A stretch of DNA of 64,000 nt. Origin: Podaxis mareebaensis (lineage: Eukaryota > Basidiomycota > Agaricomycetes > Agaricales > Agaricaceae). A model generated the notes under the pieces. That model saw only the letters and a list, made by a program, of their open reading frames with translations, was not told where the DNA came from and made no database searches. Of this stretch, positions 11,626 to 23,459 are shown piece after piece (position 1 is the first letter of the stretch; every line of letters starts with the position of its first letter). A program made the translations under genes and the position numbers. The stretch spans positions 22,422 to 86,421 of the forward strand of contig JAEUWP010000537.1 in assembly GCA_018524725.1 (NCBI GenBank). The letters are read 5' to 3'.

Positions 11626-13521
11626 ATGCAACCACCAAAACAGCCAAATCAACATAAACCTATCCGTATGCCTGTGTCACTGATCGCTTTCTGCATACTA
11701 ATGACTAATGACAACTCTTTGTAGCTGCACCTGAAGATATTGCAGGTCCCATTATAACTTATTGGAAGATGGGCTACAATGATATCAAGATTACCAAACT
11801 TCTACTGCAACAGCATATCAATCAGGAGGAGTTTGGGTTCTCGTGAGTTGTAACTGGTTAAGCTCCTCTAATTGCACTATTTGACATTTTGGCAGAGTTT
11901 CTTCACTCCGAAGGATGAGAAAAGAAATGGGTCTTGTGTGAGCCCGATCACAGAAGCATTCAGTAGAGACTTTGCATAGTCCAATCTCTGAATTATGCAC
12001 TGTCTATACTAAGTCAGGTGTGCAGGAGATCAAGTCACTTCTCCTCTTTGAATACGGTATCAGTGCCACAAGGCAAGTATTCACCTCTAGGCATGCTTAT
12101 AATCTTGACTGAACTTACTAGGGAGCTTATTTGGGCATATTTTCATGCATATAGGCCAGACCTTGTACGTGAGCGAAAGCTTGGTCGCCTTCAGAGGCGT
12201 CGGTTTTGGGCTGCTGGCGTTAACGGCATTTTGGCTGTTGATCAGCATGATAAGTAGAAGTATCTTGGCCTCGCATTGCATACTGGAATTGATCCTTTTG
12301 CTGGACGCATTCACTGGATGAAGGTATGGCATACCAACAGCAATCCTAGATTGATTGCAAGTTATTATCTTGAATTTATTGAAAAAAAACCAAGGTGAGC
12401 TGATTAGTTCATTTTTCTTCTCTTGTGCAGGCTTTCTTGATTACTTATTCCAAAACACTTGCAGCAATGCCACTGGTTACTCAGAGTGACCCAGGATCAG
12501 AGAATTATGGGATTGCAAATGCTCACACTGCATTGCGACATCTACATGACCCAAGTCTCATAGGTACCCTGCAGCACCGATGGATGAAGCAGAAGAAGAA
12601 TATAATGCCTGAAATTGCATGGTTGCAACTGAGACGGCGATTTACACCAGGGTTTGAGTCACTTTTGCAGATTGGTGTTATGAATGGGTGGTATGATCCT
12701 GATGTGCTCCTTGACAAGTATGTCCACCTAGCCTCAATTCAGAGCAGTTTTGCTAATTACTTAGCTCAGGCTGCTCTTTCGCTGGCTTTTTATTCCTTGG
12801 CTTCAGCTTGAACTTGATCACTATGTCGATCAGGTTAATAACACCAAGAAGCATGCTGATCGAAACAAAATCCTCCCCCATGGCATACCCAATGATATCT
12901 ATAACTATCCCGATGACTATGGATCCCTTGACTTCAAGGTAGTTCTTCAGTGAGAATGAAGGATACCCAGGCTGATATTCAGGTTATATTTGTCAGGTCA
13001 ATGTTGACCCTGCTGTCCTTGAGCAGGTTTGGAACCTGTATATCCCACACGACGATCCTGTTTTCACCAGTGTCCCACCTGCATTTGCCGAGTATGCTGA
13101 GGTCTTGTTCACCAGTATTGGAAGTCCCACCATTTCCAGACAAAACATCTGGGCAGTTTACCAAGAGCTTTACCATCGATTTGAGTTCCTTGATACTGCA
13201 ATGGAGTATCAAGAAGAACATGGCCCTGCTGACCTTGAACAGCATAACAAGGATCAGGTTTTTAACTATGAATCACCTGCCTCTTTACATGGGAGGGAGT
13301 TAGCAGGTGGTGATGACAATTTGAACAGTGAAGGGTTTTACTAATTACATGGGTGGGGTCAACAGTGGGCATGGCTTAGGTACAGTGCACTCTCTGGCAA
13401 TGCATTACACTGACTCAATATCATAGATCAATCGCATCATGATGCCCTGAATGACATTGAACTCATGGTCAACTTCTCTGACGACGAGGATGATGGCGAC
13501 CTCCCAATTCCAGATTGGTGA
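11626..13521 (+). pseudogene. rve-type DDE integrase, copy A (in-frame stops)
   Basis: Start MQPPKQPNQHKPIP, an intron, then PEDIAGPIITYWKMGYNDIK (helix-turn-helix-like N-terminus). Next come KSGVQEIKSLLLFEYGISATR, RRRFWAAGVNGILAVDQHDK (first catalytic Asp), HWMKVWHTNSNPRL, MPLVTQSDPGSENYGIANAH (second Asp), QHRWMKQKKNIMPEIAWLQL (candidate Glu), RRFTPGFESLL, WLFIPWLQLELD and HGRELAGGD, ending PIPDW at 13519-13521. Two stops interrupt it: a TGA after KEMGLV, and TAG at 12255-12257 where copy B has Trp in DQHDKW. It is therefore inactive. The family is the retroviral-integrase-like (rve) fold found in fungal, Ginger and Maverick integrases. This branch is common in Agaricomycetes and usually annotated only as an integrase core protein. 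Confidence 0.85.
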
Positions 13522-13643
13522 ATAGCACTTATGGACAAATATGTATATATCTACTCTCTCGTAATTCTGCATCAGATTCAGCATCAGAGTACCAGAGGTC
13601 CTGTTCGGCAGCATCGGTAACAACCGGCCGCAATTACGGTAGT

Positions 13644-13679
13644 GGGCGCTCCAGAGGCTGGTCACTCCAGCTTTCCATA
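13644..13679. repeat. Right terminal inverted repeat of element A
   Basis: Read from the outside (minus strand) it begins TATGGAAAGCTGGAGTGACC and continues AGCCTCTGGAGCGCCC. It matches the copy B terminus TTTGGAAACCCGGAGTGAGC then AGCCTCCGGAGCGCCC at 30 of 36 positions. It abuts mannanase exon sequence. Confidence 0.8.
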
Positions 13680-14395
13680 CAAAGCTGGTCAAACCAGTGG
13701 AACCAGTATCAACTGTGGGCGTACTACCGTTCCAGGACGGGCAATAGATGCCGTCTGGGCTCGCGGCCTCATTGAAACCTCCCTTTGGAGAGGCGTCCAG
13801 CAAATGAGACTCTCACCAAGGCGCATAGCACTTGCCAGGTGCGAACAGTAGTACCACCGGCAGCTTTAACGTCAGCAAAGGCCTTTTCCATGTTGGTAGC
13901 ACTTAAACCAGTCATGCCAACCCAGTACAAGTTGGCGCTAATGGAGGGATGAATAGTTGGCGTCTGCTTGACCCCACGAGCCCATAACGGGGCTTACCCA
14001 GCTGGACGTAACGGGCACCATTCAGCGTAAACTGGGTGCCCAAAGCTTTAACGAAACCAGTAGCGGTAGTCTGAGAGGGAAGAATGGCGGTGGTAGTAGC
14101 GGTGGGAATTGGTTTCGTCCTAGTGCTTGTGGTCAAACTGGCGGTGCCGGGCACGCGCTGGTGGTACTGCTCATTCCAAGGTAGACGGCATGAACCAGCA
14201 ATGCAAACCATGGAAAGGTCAATGCCACCAACAACTCGAATACAACCGCGAAGAAATAGACGTGTGTTACATACCCGTTTCTCCAGTCCAGTTTTTACCC
14301 CCGCATTGGCCATAAAGTGGGACATCAGCGAGGGCCAGGATGGCCGCCGACATGGAGAGAGCTAAGGCAGCGAGACCAGCAGATAGTGGCTTCAT
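13680..14395 (-). pseudogene. GH5 mannanase, N-terminal part with CBM1
   Basis: A hydrophobic signal peptide (MKPLSAGLAALALSMSAAIL) leads into a fungal cellulose-binding CBM1: VPLYGQCGGKNWTGETG, an intron, VCIAGSCRLPWNEQYHQ. A Thr/Ser/Pro linker and the start of the GH5 barrel follow: GTQFTLNGARYV, NLYWVGMTGLSATNMEKAF, GGTTVRTW, GGFNEAASPDGIY and WNGSTPTVDTGSTGL. It stops at SF (13680), where transposon copy A begins; the family continues DNVV there. The rest of the gene is at 4984-5690. Further damage: a CBM1 cysteine is Arg (YHQRVP) and the acceptor of the CBM1 intron lacks AG. This was a secreted plant-cell-wall mannanase, now split and inactive. Confidence 0.9.
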
Positions 14396-15101
14396 GGCAC
14401 GATGAATACCCATGTTAGGACCCGTCCAAGAAAGGGGCATTGCCCTTTGGGCACTCCGCACCCAGGACGGCTGGAGCAGTGGCAGGCCAATTCCGCAGGT
14501 GAGCAGCGCTAGCCGAGTCCCTGTAAGTGTGAGGGTCTAATGCCAGCGCTGGACAAGCCACGGTAAAGGTGACCACAGCCAGGGCGCTGGCGCTTTGTTT
14601 TCTGGGGAGTGGAGTGCACTGGGCTGCGCGCTGTCGAATGGGGTGCACTGCCCAGTGAGGCGGGGTGAAGCCAGGGATAAATGGGGCCGGTGTCGCTGGC
14701 TAGCGGCCCAGCAGTGCCATTCCCACGTTTGCTTTGCCATGTCATGCCATAAGCGCTGTGAGCCATCGAACTTCCTTCATGGCGATGGTAATCGGAAGGA
14801 AACAAGATGGGAGCGGGGGGACCCGGCGCCACATGCACTGCTACAAATAGCCAATATTTTCTGCACGGTCTTGGTTGTCTCCCTTAACAGAGTCACTGAC
14901 AGACTGGCGGGAGTCGCGGTTGTAGCAGTCGAAGTCTATAAGCGGTAAAGAAACTGTACAAAGCAACCAGCAAGCTATGTAGACTTTGTTGGGGGTATAT
15001 AACATCGCCGCGTTAATACAAGTAGAATTCATACCAGGTACATGCCTCAGCGGCTGCTCGAGACGCTACGACGCCGCTTTGCTTGCTCCAACAAAAGAAC
15101 G
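14396..15101. other. Intergenic, nothing recognised
   Basis: This interval contains the upstream region of the mannanase relic and the downstream region of the helicase relic. No conserved protein or RNA motif was seen. Confidence 0.4.
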
Positions 15102-18100
15102 TCAACCTTCTCGTGTAGCCGCATCGTGGTCCCTGCAGTAATGCTCGGTGAACCAAAGAAAAAGCGCCATTGTGTTCGTAGTATAGCCCTCCAACGGAAT
15201 ACCGCTAAGCCAGGCAGCAAAGCCTTCAATGTTGGTCCAACGAGTGCCGAAGAAACTCTCTGCTGCTGCTCGACATTCTGCCACAGTGAAAATGGTGTAG
15301 ATCAGGGGGAGGATGCAGTCAGGATATGGGCACTGAGTCCAGAACTGGCCTTGCTGCGTGTTGTCGATGTGGCAATGGAGTGTGTCGTCGATCTGGGGGA
15401 TGTGGCAGTAGGTGCAGTTTTGGCCGTGCGTATTGGAGTTATACCGAATGCGTTTATGGAAAGCCCCAAAGGATTGGAAGGAAAACTCAGGGCAGCTGCT
15501 GTTCTTGTGCTGGCTGCGCGACGAGCTGCCCCTGACCAAACAGGGGGTGCAAAGGCCATTGATCACCTTCAGAGCTGCCTTGAGCCTTGAAATGTACTCA
15601 GCTTTCTGCGCGGCCTCGGTAAGCTTTCTACGCTTGACCTCCCCAGCAAGCTCTTCAAAGACATTTCTTGGATGTTTGGTTCCACGAGAGCTGGTGGCTA
15701 TTGGCGAGGGTAGTGGCGAAGAGGAGGACAAAGACTGGGGAAGGAACGGTGAAGACAGTGCAGCCATGGGGACTCGACCTGGTAGCGGGGTAGAGCGGAG
15801 CTGGAATTGGGGTCGGCTGGGGAAGGGTCCTGCTGGCTTTGTAGCCAAGTTCGGGACGGGTCTTGCAGGCTGAGGAGCGGGCTGAGGAACTGGAAGCTCA
15901 GTGAGCTTCCGGAGGTGTTGGGTGGGGGTTCTGGGGGGAGTATCAGCCGAGGCAGGCTCAAGGGAGCACTGGAGGTCGTGGTCCTGTTCTTCACGGCATC
16001 GGCTGCAGGCCTGGTTTAGAGGGCTTGAGTGACACCGAACGCCCATGGATCCATCGATGTAGCGAGTGAAGCAGAGCCGGAGGCAGTCTGATGACTCAAA
16101 GAGGGTGCGAAACATGGCACTCTGGCCCTTGACATCGGGGTCACTGGCACAGACGGAGGGATGGCGGTGATCGAGTGGGAGGATGTAGCACCGTGCAGCG
16201 TTGCGATCTCGACCTGCACGGCCTGCCTCCTGCAGATACTCGATCATCTCTATTGGTGTTCCGAAGTGGATAATGAGCCGAACGTGGGGGTAGTCGTTTC
16301 CAGCACCGAACGCTGAGGTGCAGACCATAACGGTGTTCACACCACTGACCCATTTCGTCACCATCTTCTCCCGCTCTGCGTTCTTAACCTCGCTTGAGCC
16401 ATTGTAGAAGTCACATTGGAGGGCACGCGCAATCTCCTTGCCATGGTTGATGGTCGGGACAAAGACCAATGCCCGGTCATCCCGACCAAAGTCCACGCTT
16501 GCTGCAGAGTAGATGCTGTGAGCTCGAGTAATGAGGCTGTCGATGCAGGTACCCCGAGGCTCGAGGATGTACTCCAGCTCTGGTCGGTTCGTTGGGCTCC
16601 AGATGACCGTGGTGGAGTCAGACAAATGGAAGTCCCTCTTGAGGACGGGCTCCATGGAGACGGGGATGGTGGCAGAGATAAGGATCAGGGGGCAGGCAAC
16701 ACTCCGGATCTGCCACACCTTTTCCATGGCAGGGCGGAAGTCTTTGGAGGTGGGGATGTAGTGCACTTCGTCGACAACGATCCGGACGGCACTGAAACCC
16801 TGAGCATGTGTGGTTTGAATGCAGCTGGCGAAGTGGTCTGTGACTGCGACCTCTGTCATGACCAAAACAATTCGCTGTGTACCAGAAATGCGCTCTGTGT
16901 TGTTACGGAAAATGAGATAGGCGATGCCCAATTCCTCCAGTCAGCATACATAGTCCTGGAGCAGTGAGCGTAGTGGGACAATAATCACTGTAAGCTCACA
17001 TGCCTCCAGGCAGGCGGGGATTATGGGAATCATTGTTTTCCCTCCACCAGTGGGAAGGACAACGATGAGGTCGTTCTTGCACGCCATGGCTTGAAGGACA
17101 GCATCCCGTTGATGGTTGGAAATCCAGGTGGCAGTGTTGGAGTTGAGCAGGTTCCGCATCACGCCAAGGGCGCTGGACTCTGGGTCCTGGCCGTTGGAGA
17201 AGGGCTGCAGAGCAAGGCGGTGAGACGCTTCACAGAATAATGGCAGAGAGAAGGCGGGAACGCATACAAAATAGCTGAGTACTCCCTGCTCCAGTGGCGG
17301 TTCATGATATGCAGGCAAGGGGTGTGGAGGGTTGGAGTCAACAGAAGATGGAGTCACCTGAATGGCGTCTTGTCCCTCAATAAGTGGGTTCAGGGTTCCA
17401 GTAGCTGCGCACCTGTTGCTTATGAGCGGTCTGAGGAGCCAGGCCGTTACTCCCTAGCTCGGCCCAGTGAGCCACTGCTCCTACTTCCTCAGCAGGGTGC
17501 AATCCATTCATCGGCTCGAATCGGTCCTCAATGCCTTTGAGTTCTGCATCCACAAATGCCTCCTGTTGTCCAGGAGCTCCGTGTTAACGCATTTTCGAAT
17601 TCGGAGGTTAATGGAAGAAGCTCACTGACTGGCATGAATCGACCGGTCCATGTTCATCTCGGTTACCTGGGGGGGTAGGGGCAGGATGCTGGTGGGGGGC
17701 ATTGGGGGGGTGTTAGTGACAAACAGTTCCTGTTTAACAACGGATCGTGTGCTCACGACTGAACCAGGGTCTAGTGGAGGTGGCCGCTCCTGTCCGACTG
17801 AAACAGGAGCCCCTTGAACGGCACAATTTTGCAGATAGGGCTGTGAGTGACATCAATCAAAGCAGGCGCTCGAAGAGGGGCCCAAGCCTCACGTTGTATT
17901 CTTCCAATGAGGTGTACGAGTCCTCCAGGCTATGGTCGTCATCATTTGATCCAGCACTGTTCCCAGGTGGAGGAGCGGAGGAGTTAACATCGCTGGCAGT
18001 GGAAGGTTGAGGGCAGGGAGGGCCACAGCTGTCACTTGCAACGCATAGGCATGCACGGGTGTTGATAAGCTTTTGCAGCTGCTGGGCACTCAGACATTGG

Positions 18101-21100
18101 AGGCTTGAAGCCGACGGAAGCGGTTGAAGGCGATCTTCCCACCGCAGTGGATCAACAAGGAGGGTGTAGGCAATGAACCTCCCACCTGGTGGAATGCGCA
18201 GCAGGTTTTGCCACGTAGCACTGGTGCGCAGGTAGGGCTTGATTGTGTCGTCGGACTGGCCGGCAAGAAAGCCAGAAGAGATTGCATAAATCTGGTTTTC
18301 TGTCACCCGGCTATGTCCTGCTTGGAGCGCTCCAGCCGTATCCCGTTCGTCTGACTCGACAAGGCGCTCGAACTCGGAGCAATGGAACTTGCGAAACGCA
18401 ATTGCGACATGGCGATACTTCCGAATGCCAAGTGCAGCTCCAAGGGCGGGGAGAGTAACCGATTTCAGCACGGAGCTGAGGTCCTCGGTAGTGAACAGTT
18501 GGTCGACATTAACAAAGAGATACGTCTCATAGAGCTGGAGCACGTCGGGGCGGTTGGGGAAGGCGATCCTAGCGAGCAGCTGAGCAAAGGGGTGGGCAAT
18601 GGCAAGGGCTTGAATCGTGAAGTCTCCACTGAATGCATCCAGGGCGTGTGGCAGCATTCTGTCCCTCCCCGTGAGGGCAGTGGTCTTGCTGTACCGGCAA
18701 ACCACTGTGATGTATTCACCCAAGATATAAAGCCCCCGCTGACGAAGGGCCGTGTTGCGGTACTGGATGCATGTCAGCTCGGTGCCTCGGCTTGGGGAGC
18801 CTGCCATGGTTTCGACACAAGCCATGAGGTGGGACAGGAATTTCGCATAGCTCTGCAGCCACTGCCGTACTCTGATGAGATTCCATACGGGCTCCTTCGT
18901 TGTTGGGTTGATGCCTTGAATGAACTGCAGTCAGATAACCGGGTCCTGGAGGACATTCTGCATGAGGAGTCGCCTGGACAGAAGGGGTGGATTGCGGCGA
19001 TCGTTGAGGAATGAATAGCCTGGGGAAGCGTCCACGAGATCGTCAGCCAATGCGCTGTATAGCTTTCGGAGCGGTTGGTGCATCAGAACTTCCTCCATCC
19101 AGACCTTGTACGTGCGGCGGTGGAGCTCTAGAGCCATCACCTGCATGCCCTGAAGTGAGATCTGGTCTCCCTGATAGAGAAGTGCTGTATGATTGACTTC
19201 ATCTGTCCAAAGAATTTCTGGGAGCGACATCGTATTGTATGCAATGGCAGAGGTGATGTGCTGGAGGCTGGATAAGCTGTTAAATGTGGACTCAACCTTC
19301 TCGCGGTGCCAGCGCTCAACCTCCCCATGGGCCTTGCGGATGTCCTCTGCAGAATGGAGCTGAACTATGACCATGCAACAGAGAGCATAGATAATTTTGG
19401 CGATAGTGGGGGTGATGAGATGGGGGGGAGCCCAGCTGCCATCGTTACGGACAGAAGACAGGGCGAGATAGCACAGCGTCAGATCACCAATCGAGTTTTC
19501 AGTGGACCTGTCCCATACGCGAGTCCAGATTTGGGTAAGAAGCTCGGTGACGAGTGTAGCGTATGAGCCGATTGAGGCCGAAGGTGGCAGAGCATGGATT
19601 TTAGCCAGAGTATCCATAATGTCCTCGGGAAGCGGGAGCCGATACTCCCCCTTATCCCGCAGAAGGAAGGCCACGAGCTTGACAACCTCAAGGGCGTAAG
19701 TCTTCAAGGTAGAGTCTCCATTTTGATGAGCGTGGAACGGGTTGTTCGAGATTCCGCTGCAAATGGTGCAGGCTATGTCAGAGGAGCGACTCACGTACAC
19801 AATATCGGGCTCACTTACTCCTTGTCTGGATTGCCCGAGTTTATCTTTTGAAGGATAAGGTCAGGAGTTAACGGAATCAACTGCATCGCAGTGTTCATGA
19901 TGTGGTCAACCGCCTTAGCTAACAGAGGGAATTCGTCCTTCTTCGGCATTGCAACAAGCGACCTAAGGAACTCAGGCTCATGGCTGCCCACATGTTCCAG
20001 CCACTTCGTGACGGACAGCCAGGGCGTGCGGTCTCGAGGGTCGTGTGAAGTCAGAGAGACAGGCTTTACGGCCTGCTGGACGGTTTCCTCAAGCCTGGCC
20101 AGCCAGCCTTCTGGGTCGACGTTGGCATGAAACTCTGCGGGAGGCTTGATGCGGAACAGGATGTTGTGCGTGTTGTGATTGAGCCGTTGGGCATACACCA
20201 TGGGCCAGGCGTTGTGCCGCTTTTCGGAGCCATGTGTTTCTCGGCAATGGGTCTCCATTGAAGCGACGGTCGAATAGACCCTTCTACAGCCAGGGATGCG
20301 GCACAACAGAGCGTTCTTGTACAGGGTCAGGCTGCCCAAAGGTGAAATGCCGTTCAGCTGTGCTGGGTCGGGGAAGGAGGCAGCAGGGTCCAGCTCATTG
20401 CAGGCGGTGCGGAAGTCCTTGTCGCTGATGCGGATCTCCATCTTAGGCTCAGTGCTCCGAATGTGGTCTCGTACATGGCCGATTGCGGTGTGTGGGAGGA
20501 GCAGTGCATTGCAGTTTGAGCAGCAGAAGCAGCGGAGCCGGGTCTGGAAGTAGAGTCCAAGGGGTTGGAGGAGGGCATGCGAGACGACGTCCGCTCCGAA
20601 GAAAAGCACCGTGTCCGGCTTGTGGCCTTTTGAGCTCTGGAGCGTGAATGGGTCAGGAGGTGAGGGAGGTGAGGGAGGAATTAGAGCCCGATGCGTACCA
20701 TGGCAAGGGACTCTGCGTGGCCGTCTCTGTCTTTGGCTTGGTGGGTGGTGTCACCTGGGGCGGCATTCATGGCTACAGCAGTGCCGGGGGGACATTTTTG
20801 CGGTTGTGGTTGCAGTTGCGGTTGCGGTTGCAGTTGCGGTTGCGGTTGCAGTTGCAGTTGCAGTTGCGGTTGCAGTTGTGGTTGCGGTCGCGGTTGTGGT
20901 TGTGGTTGTGGTTGTGGATGGGTCAAGGCCCTAGGTTTTGCTGGTGGTTTGGATTTACTCTTGGGCTGTCCGCGCTTGAGACGTCGTTAATCCCGAGCAC
21001 ACAAACATGAGCGCACCTTTTCTGCTTCTTTCCTGAGATCGATGATGCTAATGACCTCGTGCGGCAAAGCCTTTGATATCAGCACAGAATAATGGATGTG

Positions 21101-21566
21101 AGTCTGGGGCCACAGAGTGGGAAGGGGGGGCAAAGGCATGGCTCACGTCACCGGGTCCATCCTTTGGAACGGGTCTTGGACGTGCATTGAGGCTTGTCTC
21201 TCTAACGACAACCTATTCCACCAGTCATTGCCCATGTCCTTTGCAGGAGGAACGCATGATGCAACCCACCTCATCACTACTACTGTTGACTCCTCTCCAG
21301 GAGTGTCCAGCCCTCGCATGGTCCTGTATGGTGCGAATGCAGAGGGGGTACTCACCTTTGCACTTGCGATATGTGCATCGGCAGATGAAGAAGAGGGTAT
21401 CCTCACACAACTTCCGAGGAATTTGGATAGGGACCCCTGCGAAGGTGACGACGGGTGGCTTGCAGTTTTGAACATGGCCTTCGAACGCCTCGTCGTCGTT
21501 GAAGCTGTTGAGGCCACAACTCATGCAAATCCGCTTCTTCGTGGCTTCAGGAGTGGTTCTGGGCAT
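15102..21566 (-). pseudogene. RecQ-type helicase with N-terminal zinc fingers (telomere-linked-helicase-like)
   Basis: A large gene read downward from 21566. N-terminus: CMSCGLNSFNDDEAFEGHVQ with later Cys pairs (zinc finger), a Gln/Pro-rich tract at 20800-20926, then FCCSNCNALLLPHTAIGHVR and CRIPGCRRVYSTVASMETH (C2H2-like), as in the long N-terminal regions of fungal subtelomeric RecQ helicases. After a long middle region comes the helicase core: VVLPTGGGKT (Walker A), IVVDEVHYIP (DEVH box), ISATIPVSMEP (motif III), LVFVPTINHGKEIAR, MVCTSAFGAGNDYPHV and QEAGRAGRDR (motif VI). A clean intron of about 60 bp lies near 19750-19815. At least two in-frame TGA codons interrupt preserved frame, at 18931-18933 (after LQDPVI) and 16941-16943 (after LQDYVC). 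The gene is probably a relic unless these are sequencing errors. Telomere linkage is family knowledge; no telomere repeats are seen here. Confidence 0.85.
20805..20926. repeat. TTGCGG/TTGCAG hexamer tract (Gln/Pro coding)
   Basis: About 20 hexamers of the form TTGCRG or TTGTGG. On the minus strand the tract encodes a Gln/Pro repeat in the helicase N-terminal region. Confidence 0.9.
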
Positions 21567-23308
21567 GGGTAACGAAGGAGGTCTGGGGTCAAGGGAGGTC
21601 TGGGGTTGAGGTACTGGTTTTGGAGCTCACCTTTGGACGTTGGGGAGCATTGGGTGGAGCGGCTAAACGTTGAGTTGGAAGGCTAAGCATTGAGTTGGGA
21701 GGCTAGCGTCGAGCAGAAGACCAGAGCGAGTCTGAACGGTGATAGAGCACGCAGAGAGCTGGCTTTTTGGTCCTTCCGAGGGTGAGAGAGGCGAGATTAT
21801 ATATGTGTGTGTCAAAGGCGGTTCTGTACTGCCTGTGAGGCAAGACCCATTTTTGTGAGATGAGCGATTGCGACATAAAAGCACAGAGGGCGGAAGATCT
21901 GCTCATAGAAGCGAGAAGCGACTGCACGGCATGAAAGAGTCCGCTGTCAAAAAAAAAAAAAAAACATATTTCAGGGAAGATTGCCAGAGAGATGAAAGAA
22001 AGGGGCAGAAGGTGATAAAAAAGAAACAGTAAAAAAAAAAAAAAATGAAAAAAATGAAGGGTGAAAGATCATACAGGCAGGTTCTGAGGTAGCCATGTCG
22101 ACAGAACTGCAAGGACTGTGCCACTAGATTGGTCCCTGTTGGGCAGGTCATGAAGCAAAAAGGTCATGGTTTGCCATGGGGTGTGCCGCTGCGAAGTGCG
22201 TCCACATCTAACTACCAGCGCATATGAATTCGTTCGGGTTGGGTTAGCGATAACAACAGCAAAAAAAGATGGAAAAAAAAAAAGGAAAGGCATATGGCAA
22301 CTCTTGTCTCGTCTTCAGGCTTCTTTGATGACGCCCATTGGAGTCAGTAAAGTCCCCCCCACCAATGGTAATTCCCCCCATGCGCTATTGGTCTAGTGTG
22401 GTGCCAAGGTTGCTGGGCCAACCAGGTCCCCCTACTACTGCTACCCGATAACTTGGTCCTGCAATGAGCCTGGCCCATACACTGGGCAGTGAGAGATATC
22501 GACTCTTCTTTCATTGCATCCTGGAAGTCGACCTAGGACCCTAGGGCTTGTAGGGGGTCGTAAACATCAAGCAGGACCTAATCAAAGCTTATGTGGCACG
22601 CTCATCTTCCAGAAAAGCGAGCCAGATCCTTCGCACTCACCTCCAGAAAGCGTTTCTGCTCACCATTTCCGCTCACCATTTCTGCTCACCATTTCCGCTT
22701 GTCCTGCCTGCTTGTGCTGAAGCACCTGCTGCCTGCAGTGGTCGGGGCTTTCTCGGTAAAAAAAAGGAGCCTCTCTTCAGGCAGGCGATCCAGCAGTCTT
22801 GTTTTTTTTTTTTAGATGCGCTGGGCGTTCCTTACATCTGCAAAGCCAATTCGGCATGTGTATGTACACATATGGGTAGATGGACAAAACCAGAAGTGGG
22901 ATGCCAATCAGGGTAATTTATGCTGGGAGTGTCAAACTGAGTTAGGGATCCACTAGTCAGGAACAGGAAGTTCATAAGGCAGAAAAAAAAAAAAAAACTC
23001 ACTCTCGAGGATGCAATTCATGTTGACCACACCACCACCCCCATGGAACTGATGGCCTTCCATTGGTTCAGTCGGCTCGGTTGGTTCAATTGGTTCATTT
23101 GGTTCATTTGGTTCCTTCGGTTTCAACTAGTTGGGAGCCGCTTTCATGCGATGGTGGCAGGGCTGGCTTAGCAACCAGTGGGTCTAGAGCGAAAATATCT
23201 GGGTCTTTATGGCTATTTATGTCTATTTATGTTGGTCATAGTGCCCACCAATTGGTGGCTGCTGATAGGGTTGTTCAGCACGCTCACCTTTCGCCTCGAT
23301 CGCAAGTC
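21567..23308. other. Gene-free, A-rich and T-rich runs
   Basis: It contains A-runs near 21950, 22030 and 22985, a T-run near 22802, and a short triplication of a CGCTCACCATTTC-type unit at 22658-22702. No coding pattern was recognised. Confidence 0.5.
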
Positions 23309-23310
23309 TG

Positions 23311-23430
23311 GTGTACCTACACGTACCTACACATACCTACACATACCTACACATACCTACACATACCTACACATGCCTACACATACCTACACATACCTAC
23401 ACATACCTGCGCAGACCTACGTGTACCTAC
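23311..23430. repeat. Tandem array, 12 units of 10 bp (ACATACCTAC)
   Basis: Twelve contiguous 10-bp units, seven of them exactly ACATACCTAC, with edge variants (GTGTACCTAC, ACGTACCTAC, ACATGCCTAC). Confidence 0.95.
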
Positions 23431-23459
23431 ATGCTGTGGGTGACAGGCGCGATCTTTTC

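Larger units (their letters stand above)
5709..13679. mobile_element. Integrase/alpha-kinase transposon, copy A (left end deleted)
   Basis: Homologous to the complete copy at 39923-48017, in the opposite orientation. It carries, left to right, the truncated oxygenase-like gene (minus), the alpha-kinase (minus) and the integrase (plus). The right terminus (13644-13679) matches the copy B terminus in most positions: read inward it starts TATGGAAAGCTGGAGTGACC. Beyond 13679 the mannanase N-terminal exon resumes, so this copy inserted into a mannanase exon. CAAAGC at 13680-13685 would be one half of a 6-bp target duplication. The other half was lost when a deletion removed the left inverted repeat, the C-terminal half of the oxygenase-like gene and the middle of the mannanase. 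The integrase has in-frame stops, so this is an old copy. Confidence 0.85.

Noticed and set aside
20611..21010. Plus-strand frames rich in Val-Ala or Cys-Gly dipeptides
   Set aside because: They are the other frames of the hexamer tract that encodes Gln/Pro on the minus strand within the helicase gene.
23311..23430. Regular short repeats resembling a CRISPR array
   Set aside because: The 10-bp units are contiguous with no spacers, and the genome is fungal. It is a minisatellite.
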